NCBI GenBank assembly: GCA_022793685.1
Contig: JAAWDI010000030.1
Span: 1-64,000, forward strand
DNA length: 64,000 nucleotides
Source: Oscillospiraceae bacterium
Lineage (GTDB): Bacteria; Bacillota; Clostridia; Oscillospirales; Oscillospiraceae
Direction: 5' to 3'
Every line of letters begins with the position of its first letter. The stretch's first letter is position 1. Positions 44,524 to 53,530 of the stretch are shown here, one piece after another. Both the position numbers and the translations under genes were made by a program. The notes below the pieces were generated by a model. It searched no databases. It saw only the letters and a list, made by a program, of their open reading frames with translations, and was not told the origin of the DNA.

Positions 44524-45296
44524 GGCCGCTCACCTCCTGCCGATACCTTCAGATGAAAGACTTCTTGAAACTCAGGGGAGGTGAGTACCTCTGCGGGCTT
44601 ACCCGCTCGCAGGACAGTGTGCCGCAGAAGGATAACCTTGTCAGCAAACTGTTCCAAGGTGGCAAAGTCGTGTGTAGAGAGCAGGATGGACAGGTCAAAA
44701 TTGGTGCGCACCTCGTCCAGCATTTCTAAAAGCTGATGCTCTCCTGTGATGTCCACACCGGAAAGCGGCTCGTCCAAAATGAGAACGTGGGGAAGTGGTT
44801 CCAGAGCCATGGCCAGCAGAACCCGCTGGAGTTCACCGCCGGAGAGCGCTCCCATGCGCTTGTCGATAAGCTCGCCGCCATGGACGCGCTCCAGACAGGA
44901 GGTGACCTTTCTCCGCAATGCTTTTCCTGTCGGAAGGAACACCGGACGGCGGGAGATAGCAGCGGCGAAGAAGTCCAATACACTTACCGGGTCGCCACGG
45001 TCAAAGGCCGGACTCTGGGGAACATATCCCACCAGCGGGCGGGTGCGTTTGCCGCCGGCCTGTTCAAACTCAATGGTGCCTGTATGGGGGAGTTGTCCCA
45101 GGATAGCCTTAAACAGCGTGGACTTACCCGCGCCGTTGGGGCCGATGACCGCAACGATTTGCCCACAGTGCATATGCAGGTCAACGCCGGTGAGAATGTC
45201 GGCTCCGCCTGCCGTAACGCCCAGATTGGTGACCCGAAGACAGCAGGCGTCATGGCAGCTTGCGCCTGGAGGGTGGATGTGCTTTCGTACTGTCAT
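44520..45296 (-). CDS. znuC: Zinc/manganese ABC transporter ATP-binding protein
   Basis: 258 residues. Walker A GPNGAGKST, Q-loop VPQSPAFDR, signature LSGGELQR, Walker B ILDEPLSGVD and an H-loop in LSTHDF. The N-terminal 20 residues include two His and three Cys (HIHPPGASCHDACC) ahead of the usual start of the domain; this extension is unusual and could bind metal. It overlaps znuA and znuB by four bases each. Confidence 0.93.
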   Translation of the reverse strand: MTVRKHIHPPGASCHDACCLRVTNLGVTAGGADILTGVDLHMHCGQIVAVIGPNGAGKSTLFKAILGQLPHTGTIEFEQAGGKRTRPLVGYVPQSPAFDRGDPVSVLDFFAAAISRRPVFLPTGKALRRKVTSCLERVHGGELIDKRMGALSGGELQRVLLAMALEPLPHVLILDEPLSGVDITGEHQLLEMLDEVRTNFDLSILLSTHDFATLEQFADKVILLRHTVLRAGKPAEVLTSPEFQEVFHLKVSAGGERP

Positions 45297-46177
45297 GAAA
45301 AAGCCTCCGTCAGAGTGTCAAGATTGGCCTGCATCGTGTCCAGATAAGGCTGGAGGCCGGAGGCATCCCCGCTCATCATCAAGTTAAGGGGATAAACCAC
45401 AGCGCCCGTTTCACGGCTGATGGCCTGAGCGGTAGCGTCAGAGCCGTTGATTTCCGTAAAAATAGCCGTCAGGTTATTTTCCTTTACAAGCGATGCAATG
45501 TAATTGATGTCGGCGGCGGAAGCCTCGCTTCCTTCCTCTTCCTCGACGGACGCCAGAACGGTCAGGCCGAAAGCATCAGCGAAGTATTGGAAGCCGTCGT
45601 GAAAGGTAATCAGGTTTTTGCAGGGGAGCGCGTCGGCCTGAGCCTGCCATCGGCTCTGGGCAGAGGAAAGAGCTTCCAGCGCTGCGGAAGTGTTGGAAGC
45701 GTAAGCCTCGGCGTTGTCGGCATCCACGCTGGACAGTGCGTTTCCGATGCAGCTTATCATGTGGGAAGCACGGCCTGGGGCCATCCAGATGTGCGGGTCG
45801 TTCTCTACGTCGGCCATGGTGAGCAGCGGCAAGTCTTTGGAGCAGTCGATGAGCTGTACCGCATTGGAGGCCGCTAACGCGTCATCCATAAAATCCTCCA
45901 GCCCCGCACCGTTTATCACCAGTACATCAGCCTGTTCAATGGCCTTCATATCGGTGACCGTCAAGGTGTAGTCATGGAGGCAGCTTGTCTGCTGATTGAC
46001 CAGCAGGTCCACTTCAACGCCTGCTACGCCTTCCGTCACCGCAGTGGTGAAGCAGTAGACGGGGTAGGTGGTGGCGACGATGTGAAGGGTGCCGTCAGGC
46101 TCCTGTGCCTGTTGTGAGGAGCAGGCGGGGAGCAAGAGCAGAGCGCAGAGCGCCACCGTGAAGAGTAATTTTTTCAT
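45293..46177 (-). CDS. znuA: Zinc/manganese-binding ABC transporter lipoprotein
   Basis: 294 residues. Signal peptide with lipobox LLPAC. Cluster A-1 substrate-binding fold with metal ligands His in CLHDYTLT, His in DPHIWMAPG, His in TFHDGFQYF and an acidic ligand in the INGSD region. The long His-rich loop of Gram-negative ZnuA is absent; an acidic EEEEGSEAS stretch is found in its place. GGAGGT precedes the ATG. The operon promoter lies about 170 nt upstream, behind repeat DNA. Confidence 0.92.
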   Translation of the reverse strand: MKKLLFTVALCALLLLPACSSQQAQEPDGTLHIVATTYPVYCFTTAVTEGVAGVEVDLLVNQQTSCLHDYTLTVTDMKAIEQADVLVINGAGLEDFMDDALAASNAVQLIDCSKDLPLLTMADVENDPHIWMAPGRASHMISCIGNALSSVDADNAEAYASNTSAALEALSSAQSRWQAQADALPCKNLITFHDGFQYFADAFGLTVLASVEEEEGSEASAADINYIASLVKENNLTAIFTEINGSDATAQAISRETGAVVYPLNLMMSGDASGLQPYLDTMQANLDTLTEAFS

Positions 46178-46220
46178 GGAATACCTCCAGACCGGAAAAT
46201 TGGCTTACAGCTATGGTAGA

Positions 46221-46347
46221 ACAGGCGCAGCGCGCCGTTGTGGTATGTGTGTAAAATCGGGTATAGCAGTCGCTTGCGGCACATACCACAGGCGCAGCGC
46301 GCCGTTGTGGTATGTGTGTAAAATCGGGTATAATAGCCGCTTGCGGC
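46221..46347. repeat. Two tandem 60-bp repeat copies, 67-bp period, in the znuA leader
   Basis: Copy 1 at 46221-46280 and copy 2 at 46288-46347, differing at three bases by my reading. Both begin ACAGGCGCAGCGCGCCG and contain GTGGTATGTG and AAAATCGGGTATA. Copy 1 also has GTGGTATGTG (46240-46249) paired with CACATACCAC (46280-46289). Confidence 0.85.
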
Positions 46348-46358
46348 TATTATACCCC
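46327..46358. repeat. Inverted repeat over the znu promoter
   Basis: GGGTATAATAGCC/GGCTATTATACCC with a six-base centre; it covers the -10 box of the znu promoter and the start region, an operator-like arrangement. Confidence 0.75.
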
Positions 46359-46377
46359 GAAAACAGGCGTTTGTAAA
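46349..46377 (-). promoter_or_regulatory. Sigma-A promoter of znuACB
   Basis: On the minus strand TTTACA (46372-46377), a 17-nt spacer and TATAAT (46349-46354). The mRNA would start near 46341 and pass through both repeats before znuA. Confidence 0.75.
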
Positions 46378-46380
46378 ATA

Positions 46381-46416
46381 AAAGGTGCGAAAGAAAAAGC
46401 CTTTCGCACCTTTTTG
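46381..46416. terminator. Bidirectional terminator upstream of the znu promoter
   Basis: GGTGCGAAAG/CTTTCGCACC hairpin with A and T runs, just past the stop of the membrane-protein gene on the minus strand. Confidence 0.85.
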
Positions 46417-46420
46417 CCGA

Positions 46421-47284
46421 TTACAGGGAAGTCAGGAAAGGGAAAAGAAAATGCAGCGGCAGGAAGCCGAACAGAAAGCTGGCCAAATTGGCCAAAAAGG
46501 CGTAGCCAGCACGTTTTCCGGACGAACGCTCTTCTATCAAGGCTTGATATGCCACGGTTTCCACAGCCCAGATGAACAATTCAGGCAGCAGGAAAAGGGC
46601 AAGGTAACTGAACAAGCTGTCTCCCGCGATTGCGCTTTGACTTCCGACAAAAATATGGAGCGCTACCTGTGTCACAACGTTGACCATAAGGAAAACCAAC
46701 CATGTGCGCTTTTGGCGGAAGCCGAACACCAGCAACAGTGCGCCCTCCACCAGCAACGTGGGGATAAGGGTGGCCAGCAACCGGGCCAGAAAACGCACGG
46801 GTGTGGGAGTGGCGGCACGAAGCGTATTACTCTGCCAATCATACACAAGGTTGCTGATATAGGCGCGGGTGTAAGGCTTTGTCGCCTGGGCAAAGTCCGC
46901 TGTGGCGACCGCGAGGCGGAAGCGCTCCGGGGGCTTATAGGAAAACCGCCATGTGCCGTCTGCTCGCGGTGTAAGCGAGCCGAACAGGACGTAACTGGTG
47001 CCCGAAGCCAGAGCAAGCGTCCAGCCGTCGTCCTCCAGCGTATGCAGCTGTTCCAGAATAACAGGAGAGTATTGCGCCAGTTCCGCTTGTGTAAGGCCAT
47101 AACCGCCGTCAGGCTCTGGCTCAGTTTCGATGAGCACATCCATATAAATGGTCTCCGCAGGAGCGTTTATCACTGTGACATTGACCTCCGGCTTGGGCAC
47201 GAAATCAGCGTGGGCGGCGGAGGCAAGCAGGGGACAACAAAGCAGCAGCAACAGCATACAACGGACGAGAAATTTTTGTTTCAC
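46421..47284 (-). CDS. Membrane protein with extracytoplasmic N-terminal domain
   Basis: 287 residues, not recognised by name. Signal peptide ending near AHA, about 135 residues outside, then four or five membrane helices (LLATLIPTLLVEGALLLVFGF, WLVFLMVNVVTQVALHIFV, LFSYLALFLLPELFIWAVETVAY). The start is GTG with a poor ribosome-binding site, 12 nt after the hydratase stop, so it depends on upstream translation. Function unknown. Confidence 0.7.
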   Translation of the reverse strand: MKQKFLVRCMLLLLLCCPLLASAAHADFVPKPEVNVTVINAPAETIYMDVLIETEPEPDGGYGLTQAELAQYSPVILEQLHTLEDDGWTLALASGTSYVLFGSLTPRADGTWRFSYKPPERFRLAVATADFAQATKPYTRAYISNLVYDWQSNTLRAATPTPVRFLARLLATLIPTLLVEGALLLVFGFRQKRTWLVFLMVNVVTQVALHIFVGSQSAIAGDSLFSYLALFLLPELFIWAVETVAYQALIEERSSGKRAGYAFLANLASFLFGFLPLHFLFPFLTSL

Positions 47285-47296
47285 GGGGCATTCTTG

Positions 47297-49537
47297 TCAG
47301 TTGGCATAATAGTTGATAAGGCATCCGGCCAGCACCACGTCCCGCTCCTCCCGTGTCATAGCGGACAGGGTGAGCGTGATTTCACGCCGCTGACCGTTCT
47401 GCATAAGGACGGCGGGAACCTGCTCTTCCATGCCTTCCAGCACCTTGCGGATACCGGGAAGGTAGAGGGCATCGCCTGGGGCAATATGCAGCTCTGCCAC
47501 ATCGGGCAGGACGAAGGGCAGCATCCCCCAGTTGATGACGTTGGAGCGGTAGCGTTTGGTGGCGTACTCAGCGGCCAGGTTGGCGCAGCCGCCCAGCACC
47601 CGCTGGCAGGAGGCCGCCTGTTCACGGGCAGAGCCGTCGCCCGGCTTAAGAGCCATGACAAAGCTGCCAAGGCCGGTGGAAGCTGCGTCATAACCCATCA
47701 GCGCGTCTGTTACAGCTTTGTCAAGCGCACCAATCCGGCGCTGCTGCTCCAGCGCGCGCACCTCTTTGGCCCGTGGGACATACTGGGGGTCTTTTCGGGA
47801 GAGGGCAAAGTCAGAGAGCTTCATGGGGTTGGAGCGATAAGAGGAGGTTTCACCGGAGGGAATCAGCTCATCGGTGGTGGTTACCGGGTCATAGATGGCG
47901 GCGCAGCAGGTGAGAAGCAGGCTTTCCGGCAGAGGAATCTGTTCCGGCCAGTCGGCAATGTTGGGGCCGAACACCAGCTCTGCGTCCGTTTGCGGCTTGC
48001 CCACGCCGTAGTAGACCCGCGCCTTGTAAGAACTGTCGTCATAGGTCCAGCCCTCCTCGGGACGGTCTGGGACGAGCAATTCTTCAGGCAACTCGTCGGC
48101 GGCAGTGAGAACACCGCCGTTCAAAGCCGTGGCGGCAATGGAGCGCGCGTCCATCAAGGCTACATAGGAGAGCTGACCGTCGCCCGGCTTGCTGCCCTCA
48201 CGATTTGGGAAGTTGCGGGTGGAGTGGCGGATAGAGAAAGCGCCGTTGGCAGGCACGTCGCCCGCGCCGAAGCACGGCCCGCAGAAGCAGGAGCGAATGC
48301 TTGCGCCGGCGGCCATCAGGTCGGCCAGACAGCCCTTGCGGGTCAGCTCCTGCATGATGGGCATAGAGCCGGGGTAGCAGGACAGCCAAAACGCACCGCT
48401 GCCGGTGGAGCGGCCTTTCAAAATTTCCGCCGTTCGGACAAGGTTCTGGTAAGTGCCGCCGGAGCATCCGGCAATGACGCCTTGGTCTACCAGGAAGCTG
48501 TTCCCATCGACCTTACCAAGCAGGGAGGGAGCGTTCTTTACGCCCAACTGCTCCTTGGCGTCCACCTCCACCTGATGGAGCAGGTCTTTCAGGTTGGCCT
48601 TGAACTCCGCAATGGGATAGGCATTGGAGGGGTGGAAGGGAAGGGCAATCATGGGCTGCACTTTATCCAGGGCGATTTCAATAACCGCATCGTAATAGGC
48701 GCCGTCGGCGGGAGTGAGCGCCCGGAAGTCCTCTGGGCGGCCTAGCGCGGTCAGGTGAGCCTTGGTGATTTCGTCGGTGCACCAAACGGAGGAGAGGCAC
48801 GCAGTTTCGGTGGTCATCACGTCGACGCCGACCCGGTAGTCCATGGAGAGGCTGGCAACGCCGGGGCCAAAGAATTCAAGCACTGAATTCTTGACGGTGC
48901 CCTCTTGGAAGGTCGCGCCGATGAGGGCGAGGGCCACGTCCTGCGGGCCGACGCCCGGCCGGGGCGTGCCGGTCAGATGGATGGCCACCACACGGGGGTA
49001 GGCGATGTCGTAGGTTTTACTGAGGAGCTGCTTCACCAGTTCCGGGCCGCCTTCCCCGATGGCCATGGTGCCATAAGCGCCATAGCGGGTGTGGGAGTCA
49101 GAGCCGAGAATCATTTTCCCTCCGCCGGCATAGCGCTCCCGCATATAAGAGTGAATGACAGCCTGATGGGCGGGGACAAACTCGCCGCCGTACTTTTTGG
49201 CGGCCGAAAGGCCAAACACATGGTCGTCCTCGTTGATGGTACCGCCTACGGCGCACAGGGAGTTGTGGCAGTTGGTGAGCACGTAGGGCAGGGGGAAGGA
49301 GGTCAGGCCGGAGGCGCGGGCCGTCTGAATAATGCCCACATAGGTGATGTCGTGGGAGGCCATGGCGTCGAATTTCAACTTGAGGCTGGTCATGTCTGGG
49401 GTGGTATTGTGAGCCTTCAGGATGCCGTAGGCCATGGTGCGCTGCTTGCCCTCCTCTGCGGAGGGAAGATTGGGCGCACCGGCAGGCAGGAAAGCGCCGT
49501 TACGGTAGAAGCGGCCTTCGGAGCAGATGGTAAGCAT
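47297..49537 (-). CDS. Aconitase-family hydratase (YbhJ-like)
   Basis: 746 residues, the hydratase branch of the aconitase superfamily, present in many Clostridia. Aconitase-like blocks are seen: LGSDSHTRYGAYGTMAIGEGG, and CSGGTYQ plus CFCGPCFG with cysteines suited to a [4Fe-4S] cluster. AAAAAAGGAG precedes the ATG at 49537; the longer ORF is an over-extension. It is not a standard AcnA, and the substrate is unknown. The product of hppA upstream is an energy-conserving pyrophosphatase, but no shared pathway is evident. Confidence 0.85.
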   Translation of the reverse strand: MLTICSEGRFYRNGAFLPAGAPNLPSAEEGKQRTMAYGILKAHNTTPDMTSLKLKFDAMASHDITYVGIIQTARASGLTSFPLPYVLTNCHNSLCAVGGTINEDDHVFGLSAAKKYGGEFVPAHQAVIHSYMRERYAGGGKMILGSDSHTRYGAYGTMAIGEGGPELVKQLLSKTYDIAYPRVVAIHLTGTPRPGVGPQDVALALIGATFQEGTVKNSVLEFFGPGVASLSMDYRVGVDVMTTETACLSSVWCTDEITKAHLTALGRPEDFRALTPADGAYYDAVIEIALDKVQPMIALPFHPSNAYPIAEFKANLKDLLHQVEVDAKEQLGVKNAPSLLGKVDGNSFLVDQGVIAGCSGGTYQNLVRTAEILKGRSTGSGAFWLSCYPGSMPIMQELTRKGCLADLMAAGASIRSCFCGPCFGAGDVPANGAFSIRHSTRNFPNREGSKPGDGQLSYVALMDARSIAATALNGGVLTAADELPEELLVPDRPEEGWTYDDSSYKARVYYGVGKPQTDAELVFGPNIADWPEQIPLPESLLLTCCAAIYDPVTTTDELIPSGETSSYRSNPMKLSDFALSRKDPQYVPRAKEVRALEQQRRIGALDKAVTDALMGYDAASTGLGSFVMALKPGDGSAREQAASCQRVLGGCANLAAEYATKRYRSNVINWGMLPFVLPDVAELHIAPGDALYLPGIRKVLEGMEEQVPAVLMQNGQRREITLTLSAMTREERDVVLAGCLINYYAN

Positions 49538-49567
49538 AAGCTTTCTCCTTTTTTGAGAGTGTAAGAA

Positions 49568-49604
49568 GACCGCGCAGCGCCGCACGGGCGCTGCGCGGTC
49601 GTTT
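49568..49604 (-). terminator. Terminator after hppA
   Basis: 14-bp perfect stem GACCGCGCAGCGCC/GGCGCTGCGCGGTC with a five-base loop; on the minus strand it is followed by TTCTTAC, right after the hppA stop. Confidence 0.85.
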
Positions 49605-49610
49605 ATTTGC

Positions 49611-51731
49611 TTACAGGATGTGGAACGCCACAATCAAGCCGGAGAACACAATGGAAACAGTGGAAACCAGTTTGATGAGGATGTTCAGAGAGGGACCGGA
49701 GGTATCCTTGAAGGGGTCACCTACGGTATCGCCCACAACAGCGGCCTTGTGGCAGTCGCTGCCCTTGCCGCCGTGAGCGCCTCGCTCGATATACTTCTTG
49801 GCGTTGTCCCAAGCGCCGCCGGCGTTGGACATAAACACAGCCATGGCGAAGCCGGTGACGGACACGCCGCCCAGCAGACCCACAACGCCCTCACAGCCCA
49901 GCACAACGCCGGTGATGATGGGGACGATGATGGCCAGAATGGCAGGGGCAACCATCTCATGCAGAGCGCCCTTGGTGCACAGGCTGACGCAGGAAGCGTA
50001 ATCGGGGTCGGTCTCACCGGTCATGATGCCTTTGATTTCCTTGAACTGACGGCGAACCTCAACCACGATGGACTGGGCAGCGGTCTGCACAGCGCTCATG
50101 GTGAAGGCGGAGAATACGAAGGTCAACATTGCGCCGATGAACAGGCCGACCAGCACGGTGGGGTTGGTCAGGGACAGGTCCATGATAGCCTGACCGGCCT
50201 CCGCCAGCTTTACGTCGGCAATGCTGACATAGGAGACCAGCAGAGCCAGAGCGGTGAGGGAGGCGGAGCCGATGGCAAAGCCTTTGCCGGTGGCGGCGGT
50301 GGTGTTGCCGAGGGAGTCCAGCGCGTCGGTGCGGTCGCGAACCTCCTCAGGCAGGCCGGCCATCTCAGCGATGCCGCCCGCGTTGTCGGCCACGGGGCCG
50401 TAAGCGTCGGTGGCAAGGGTGATGCCCAGAGTGGACAGCATACCCACAGCGGCGATGCCGATGCCGTACAGGCCGAGGTTAAAGTCGGTCTTGCCGCCGC
50501 CGGCGAAGAAGGAGATGATAACTGCGGCGGCCACAATGATGATGGGAGCCACAGTGGACTTCAGGCCCAGAGAGAGGCCGCCGATGATGATGGTGGCAGA
50601 GCCTGTCTCAGAAGCGTCAGCCAGCTTCTGGGTGGGCTTATAGGTGTCAGAGGTGAAATACTCGGTGAAGTAACCAATCAGGCAGCCGCCAATCAGGCCG
50701 CACAGAATGGCCACATAAACGCCCCAGTTGCCCACGGTGAAGTAGGTGAGGGGAGCGGCCACAATAGCGGAAAGGACGGCGGCCAGATAGGTGCCGGTGC
50801 GCAGAGAGGTCAGCAGGGACTTCTGGGTAGCGTCCTCCTTGGTTTTGACGAAGAAAGTGCCGATGATGGAGCAGACGATGCCGCACACGGCCAGCACCAG
50901 AGGCAGGAACATGCCGCCGAAGCCATAACCGGCGGTGGCGCCCAATGCGAAGGTGGCGAGGATGGAGCCGACATAGCTCTCATACAGGTCAGCGCCCATA
51001 CCGGCCACGTCGCCCACGTTGTCGCCCACGTTGTCAGCGATGGTAGCGGGGTTGCGGGGGTCGTCCTCCGGAATACCGGCCTCGACTTTGCCCACCAGGT
51101 CGGCGCCCACGTCGGCAGCCTTGGTGTAGATACCGCCGCCCACACGGGCAAACAGTGCCATGAAGGAAGCGCCCATGCCGGTCATAACCATGATGTTGCC
51201 CAGCGCGGCGGGGTCGGCAATTTGGAAGACATAGCGCAGCAGGAAGAACCAAATGGAGATGTCCAGCAGGCCCAGGCCCACCACGGTGAAGCCCATAACG
51301 CTGCCGGAGGAGAAGGCCACGCGCAGGCCCTTGTTCAGGCTTTCAGAAGCAGCCTGAGCGGTGCGGGCGTTGGCGTTGGTGGCAATCTTCATGCCGATAA
51401 AACCGGCCAGCATGGACCAAATGCCGCCCGTTACGAACGCAAAGGGGGTAAACTTGGACAGCATACTGCCGCCGGTGGCGAACGCCATAACCAGAAGGAT
51501 GATGAACACCACGACAAAGACCTTTGCCACCGTGGTGTACTGGTGCTTCAGGTAAGCGTTGGCGCCCTCGCGGATTGCAGAAGCAATCTTCTGCATTTTC
51601 TCGGTGCCTTCGGAGTAGTGCATGACCTTGTTGCGCTGCACGAGTGCGAACAGCAGGGCCAAAACTGCGCCCACGAAGCCGAGCCAAAAATAATTCTCGG
51701 GGACGAACAAAATTCCCAACTCCTTTTCCAC
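49611..51731 (-). CDS. hppA: Membrane-bound ion-pumping pyrophosphatase, K+-dependent type
   Basis: 706 residues, 16 membrane helices. Couples hydrolysis of pyrophosphate to pumping of H+ and/or Na+. The active-site block [35 protein letters not shown] is complete. [10 protein letters not shown] has Ala where K+-independent enzymes have Lys, so it should need K+; many such clostridial enzymes pump Na+. The ORF start is GTG without a good ribosome-binding site; TTG at 51710 follows AAGGAG and may be the true start. Monocistronic. Confidence 0.95.
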   Translation of the reverse strand: MEKELGILFVPENYFWLGFVGAVLALLFALVQRNKVMHYSEGTEKMQKIASAIREGANAYLKHQYTTVAKVFVVVFIILLVMAFATGGSMLSKFTPFAFVTGGIWSMLAGFIGMKIATNANARTAQAASESLNKGLRVAFSSGSVMGFTVVGLGLLDISIWFFLLRYVFQIADPAALGNIMVMTGMGASFMALFARVGGGIYTKAADVGADLVGKVEAGIPEDDPRNPATIADNVGDNVGDVAGMGADLYESYVGSILATFALGATAGYGFGGMFLPLVLAVCGIVCSIIGTFFVKTKEDATQKSLLTSLRTGTYLAAVLSAIVAAPLTYFTVGNWGVYVAILCGLIGGCLIGYFTEYFTSDTYKPTQKLADASETGSATIIIGGLSLGLKSTVAPIIIVAAAVIISFFAGGGKTDFNLGLYGIGIAAVGMLSTLGITLATDAYGPVADNAGGIAEMAGLPEEVRDRTDALDSLGNTTAATGKGFAIGSASLTALALLVSYVSIADVKLAEAGQAIMDLSLTNPTVLVGLFIGAMLTFVFSAFTMSAVQTAAQSIVVEVRRQFKEIKGIMTGETDPDYASCVSLCTKGALHEMVAPAILAIIVPIITGVVLGCEGVVGLLGGVSVTGFAMAVFMSNAGGAWDNAKKYIERGAHGGKGSDCHKAAVVGDTVGDPFKDTSGPSLNILIKLVSTVSIVFSGLIVAFHIL

Positions 51732-51762
51732 ATTTTGCGATGGGGTTTTACAGACAGAACAT

Positions 51763-51790
51763 ATATTATCATATTGACGCCATTTTGCAA
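51763..51790 (-). promoter_or_regulatory. Probable promoter of hppA
   Basis: On the minus strand TTGCAA (51785-51790), 16-nt spacer, TAATAT (51763-51768) with TGA upstream of the -10. Confidence 0.5.
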
Positions 51791-51898
51791 GAATTTCTTG
51801 TCTTTTTTAGGGAAAAGAAACGCCGTTTTGACTTATCGCACAAGAAAAAAGAGGGCGTTTCTTTCCGGTTACAGCAATCTGCCAATCGAAGAAAGGTA

Positions 51899-51936
51899 AA
51901 AAACGGCGGAACCGTGAGTCGGTTCCGCCGTTTCAA
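51899..51936 (-). terminator. Terminator after the second MATE gene
   Basis: ACGGCGGAACCG/CGGTTCCGCCGT stem with TGAGT loop; on the minus strand it is followed by TTTTTTACC, just past the stop at 51940. Confidence 0.88.
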
Positions 51937-51939
51937 TTC

Positions 51940-53331
51940 TTACTGCTGCAAGGGAGACTGCTGCTGCGAGAGCTTGTTGAGATTGCGTATCTCAAACAGT
52001 ACGAAGATAAGGGAAAGGGTAAAGGCCAGTGCATCACAGGCAGGGCCGGTGTAGAGAACGCCGTCCAGTCCGAAAAACAGGGGCAGGATAAAGAAGCAGG
52101 GCACCATGAACAAAATCTGACGGGACAGGGAAAGGATAGCCGACTTGGTCGGCTTGCCGATTGCCTGGAAGAAGCCGCCGGTGGGGATAATGAGGCCCGC
52201 CAGAGGAATAAGCAGCAGGAAGGTGCGGAAGCACTTGACGGCGAACTCATTATAAAGGTCGCTTTCGCTGCCGAAAATGTTCACGATAGCCTGGGGGAAG
52301 AGCTGGAAAATGATACCGCCGATGACTGCCACAATAATGGTGGCGGTGATGGTGGTGAGATACGTTTTTTTGACGCGGTCATACTGCCTCGCGCCGTAGT
52401 TAAAGCCAAGAATGGGCTGTGCACCGATGCTGAAGCCAACCAGTACGGAGATGATGATTTGGTTGACCTTCATGACAATGCCGAAAGCGGCCAGCGGAAT
52501 ATCCGTGCCAAATTTGGTAAGCGCGCCGTAGTGGACAATCTGGTTGTTGGACACGGCAATCACAATACTGCTGGCCACCTGTGTGATGAAGCTGGAAATA
52601 CCAAGGGAGGCCAGCTTTCTGCCAAGCCCCAGGCGCAGGCCGAAGCAATCCTTGGTGAGCTTAAAGGACTTGAAGCGGGGCAGATAGAGAATCATCATGA
52701 CAAAAGTGAAAATCTGTCCGGCGATGGTGGCCAGGGCTGCGCCCCGTACGCCCCATTTGAAAACGAAGATGAAAACAGGGTCGAGCACGCAGTTGATGGC
52801 CGCGCCAATCAGCATGGCGACCATGGAATAGCGGGGGCTTCCGTCTGCGCGGGACAAGCCGTTCAGGCCGATTCCCATGACGACAAAGGGGAAACCGATG
52901 ACAATCCAGCGGCCGTATTCCAAGGCGTAAGGGAGCACATCCTCCGTACAGCCGAACAGACCCAGCAGGGGCTTCAGAGCCAAAGAGTCAAAAATCAGGA
53001 AGAAAATGGCGAAGAAAAGAAGGAAGGAAAGTCCTGTGCCGACGCCTTTCCGGGCGCCTTCTATGTCCTTTTCTCCCATTTTCAGGCTGAAATAGGCGGT
53101 GGTGCCGTCTGCAAACAGCACAGAGAACGCCATGGTGATGACCGTGATGGGGAATACAATACTGGTGGCGGCATTGCCTAAGTAACCTACGCCCTGGCCG
53201 ATGAAAATCTGGTCAACGATGTTATAAAGAGAGTTGACCACCATCGAAATAATGCCGGGAACGGCAAACTTGGCAAGCAGCTTTGAAACCGGAGCGGTTC
53301 CGAGGTAGTTGAGCTGTTTTTCCTGCTCCAT
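51940..53331 (-). CDS. MATE-family multidrug efflux transporter (MepA-like)
   Basis: 463 residues, 12 membrane helices. The N-terminus PVSKLLAKFAVPGIISMVVNSLYNIVDQIFIGQGVG and LNGLSRADGSPRYSMVAMLIGA are those of the MepA/DinF-like group. AGGAGG precedes the ATG. Its promoter overlaps an operator-like palindrome, suggesting repression by a MarR-type or similar regulator, although no regulator gene is adjacent. Substrate unknown. Confidence 0.93.
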   Translation of the reverse strand: MEQEKQLNYLGTAPVSKLLAKFAVPGIISMVVNSLYNIVDQIFIGQGVGYLGNAATSIVFPITVITMAFSVLFADGTTAYFSLKMGEKDIEGARKGVGTGLSFLLFFAIFFLIFDSLALKPLLGLFGCTEDVLPYALEYGRWIVIGFPFVVMGIGLNGLSRADGSPRYSMVAMLIGAAINCVLDPVFIFVFKWGVRGAALATIAGQIFTFVMMILYLPRFKSFKLTKDCFGLRLGLGRKLASLGISSFITQVASSIVIAVSNNQIVHYGALTKFGTDIPLAAFGIVMKVNQIIISVLVGFSIGAQPILGFNYGARQYDRVKKTYLTTITATIIVAVIGGIIFQLFPQAIVNIFGSESDLYNEFAVKCFRTFLLLIPLAGLIIPTGGFFQAIGKPTKSAILSLSRQILFMVPCFFILPLFFGLDGVLYTGPACDALAFTLSLIFVLFEIRNLNKLSQQQSPLQQ

Positions 53332-53359
53332 CTTTACAAAACCTCCTGCTCATAAATAG

Positions 53360-53379
53360 ATAGTTAGCCTTATAACTAT
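53360..53379 (-). promoter_or_regulatory. Palindromic operator in the second MATE promoter
   Basis: Seven-base arms ATAGTTA/TAACTAT with a six-base centre; it overlaps the -10 box at 53375-53380. Confidence 0.6.
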
Positions 53380-53403
53380 ATCGTTGTAAGGAGGCATTGT
53401 CAA
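53375..53403 (-). promoter_or_regulatory. Sigma-A promoter of the second MATE gene
   Basis: On the minus strand TTGACA (53398-53403), 17-nt spacer, TATAGT (53375-53380). Confidence 0.8.
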
Positions 53404-53462
53404 GGCGGCGGCGGCGGGAAAGGGCGTCTTTGGGAAAACTTTGTATAAATAGTCCAGAAAAC

Positions 53463-53491
53463 TTGAAAGCGGCAGAGAAAACGTATATAAT
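53463..53491 (+). promoter_or_regulatory. Sigma-A promoter of udp
   Basis: TTGAAA (53463-53468), 17-nt spacer, TATAAT (53486-53491). Confidence 0.8.
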
Positions 53492-53530
53492 TTGTGACAG
53501 AATGATTGCTTTGACATCGAGGTGGTAGAA

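Noticed and set aside
46221-46347. CRISPR array
   Set aside because: Only two copies with 7-nt gap and internal inverted elements; no spacers and no cas genes.
46385-48745. 786-residue plus-strand ORF
   Set aside because: Antisense to the hydratase and membrane-protein genes, low-complexity, crosses a terminator.
49620-51899. 759-residue plus-strand ORF opposite hppA
   Set aside because: His/Gly/Gln-rich shadow frame of the strongly conserved hppA on the other strand.
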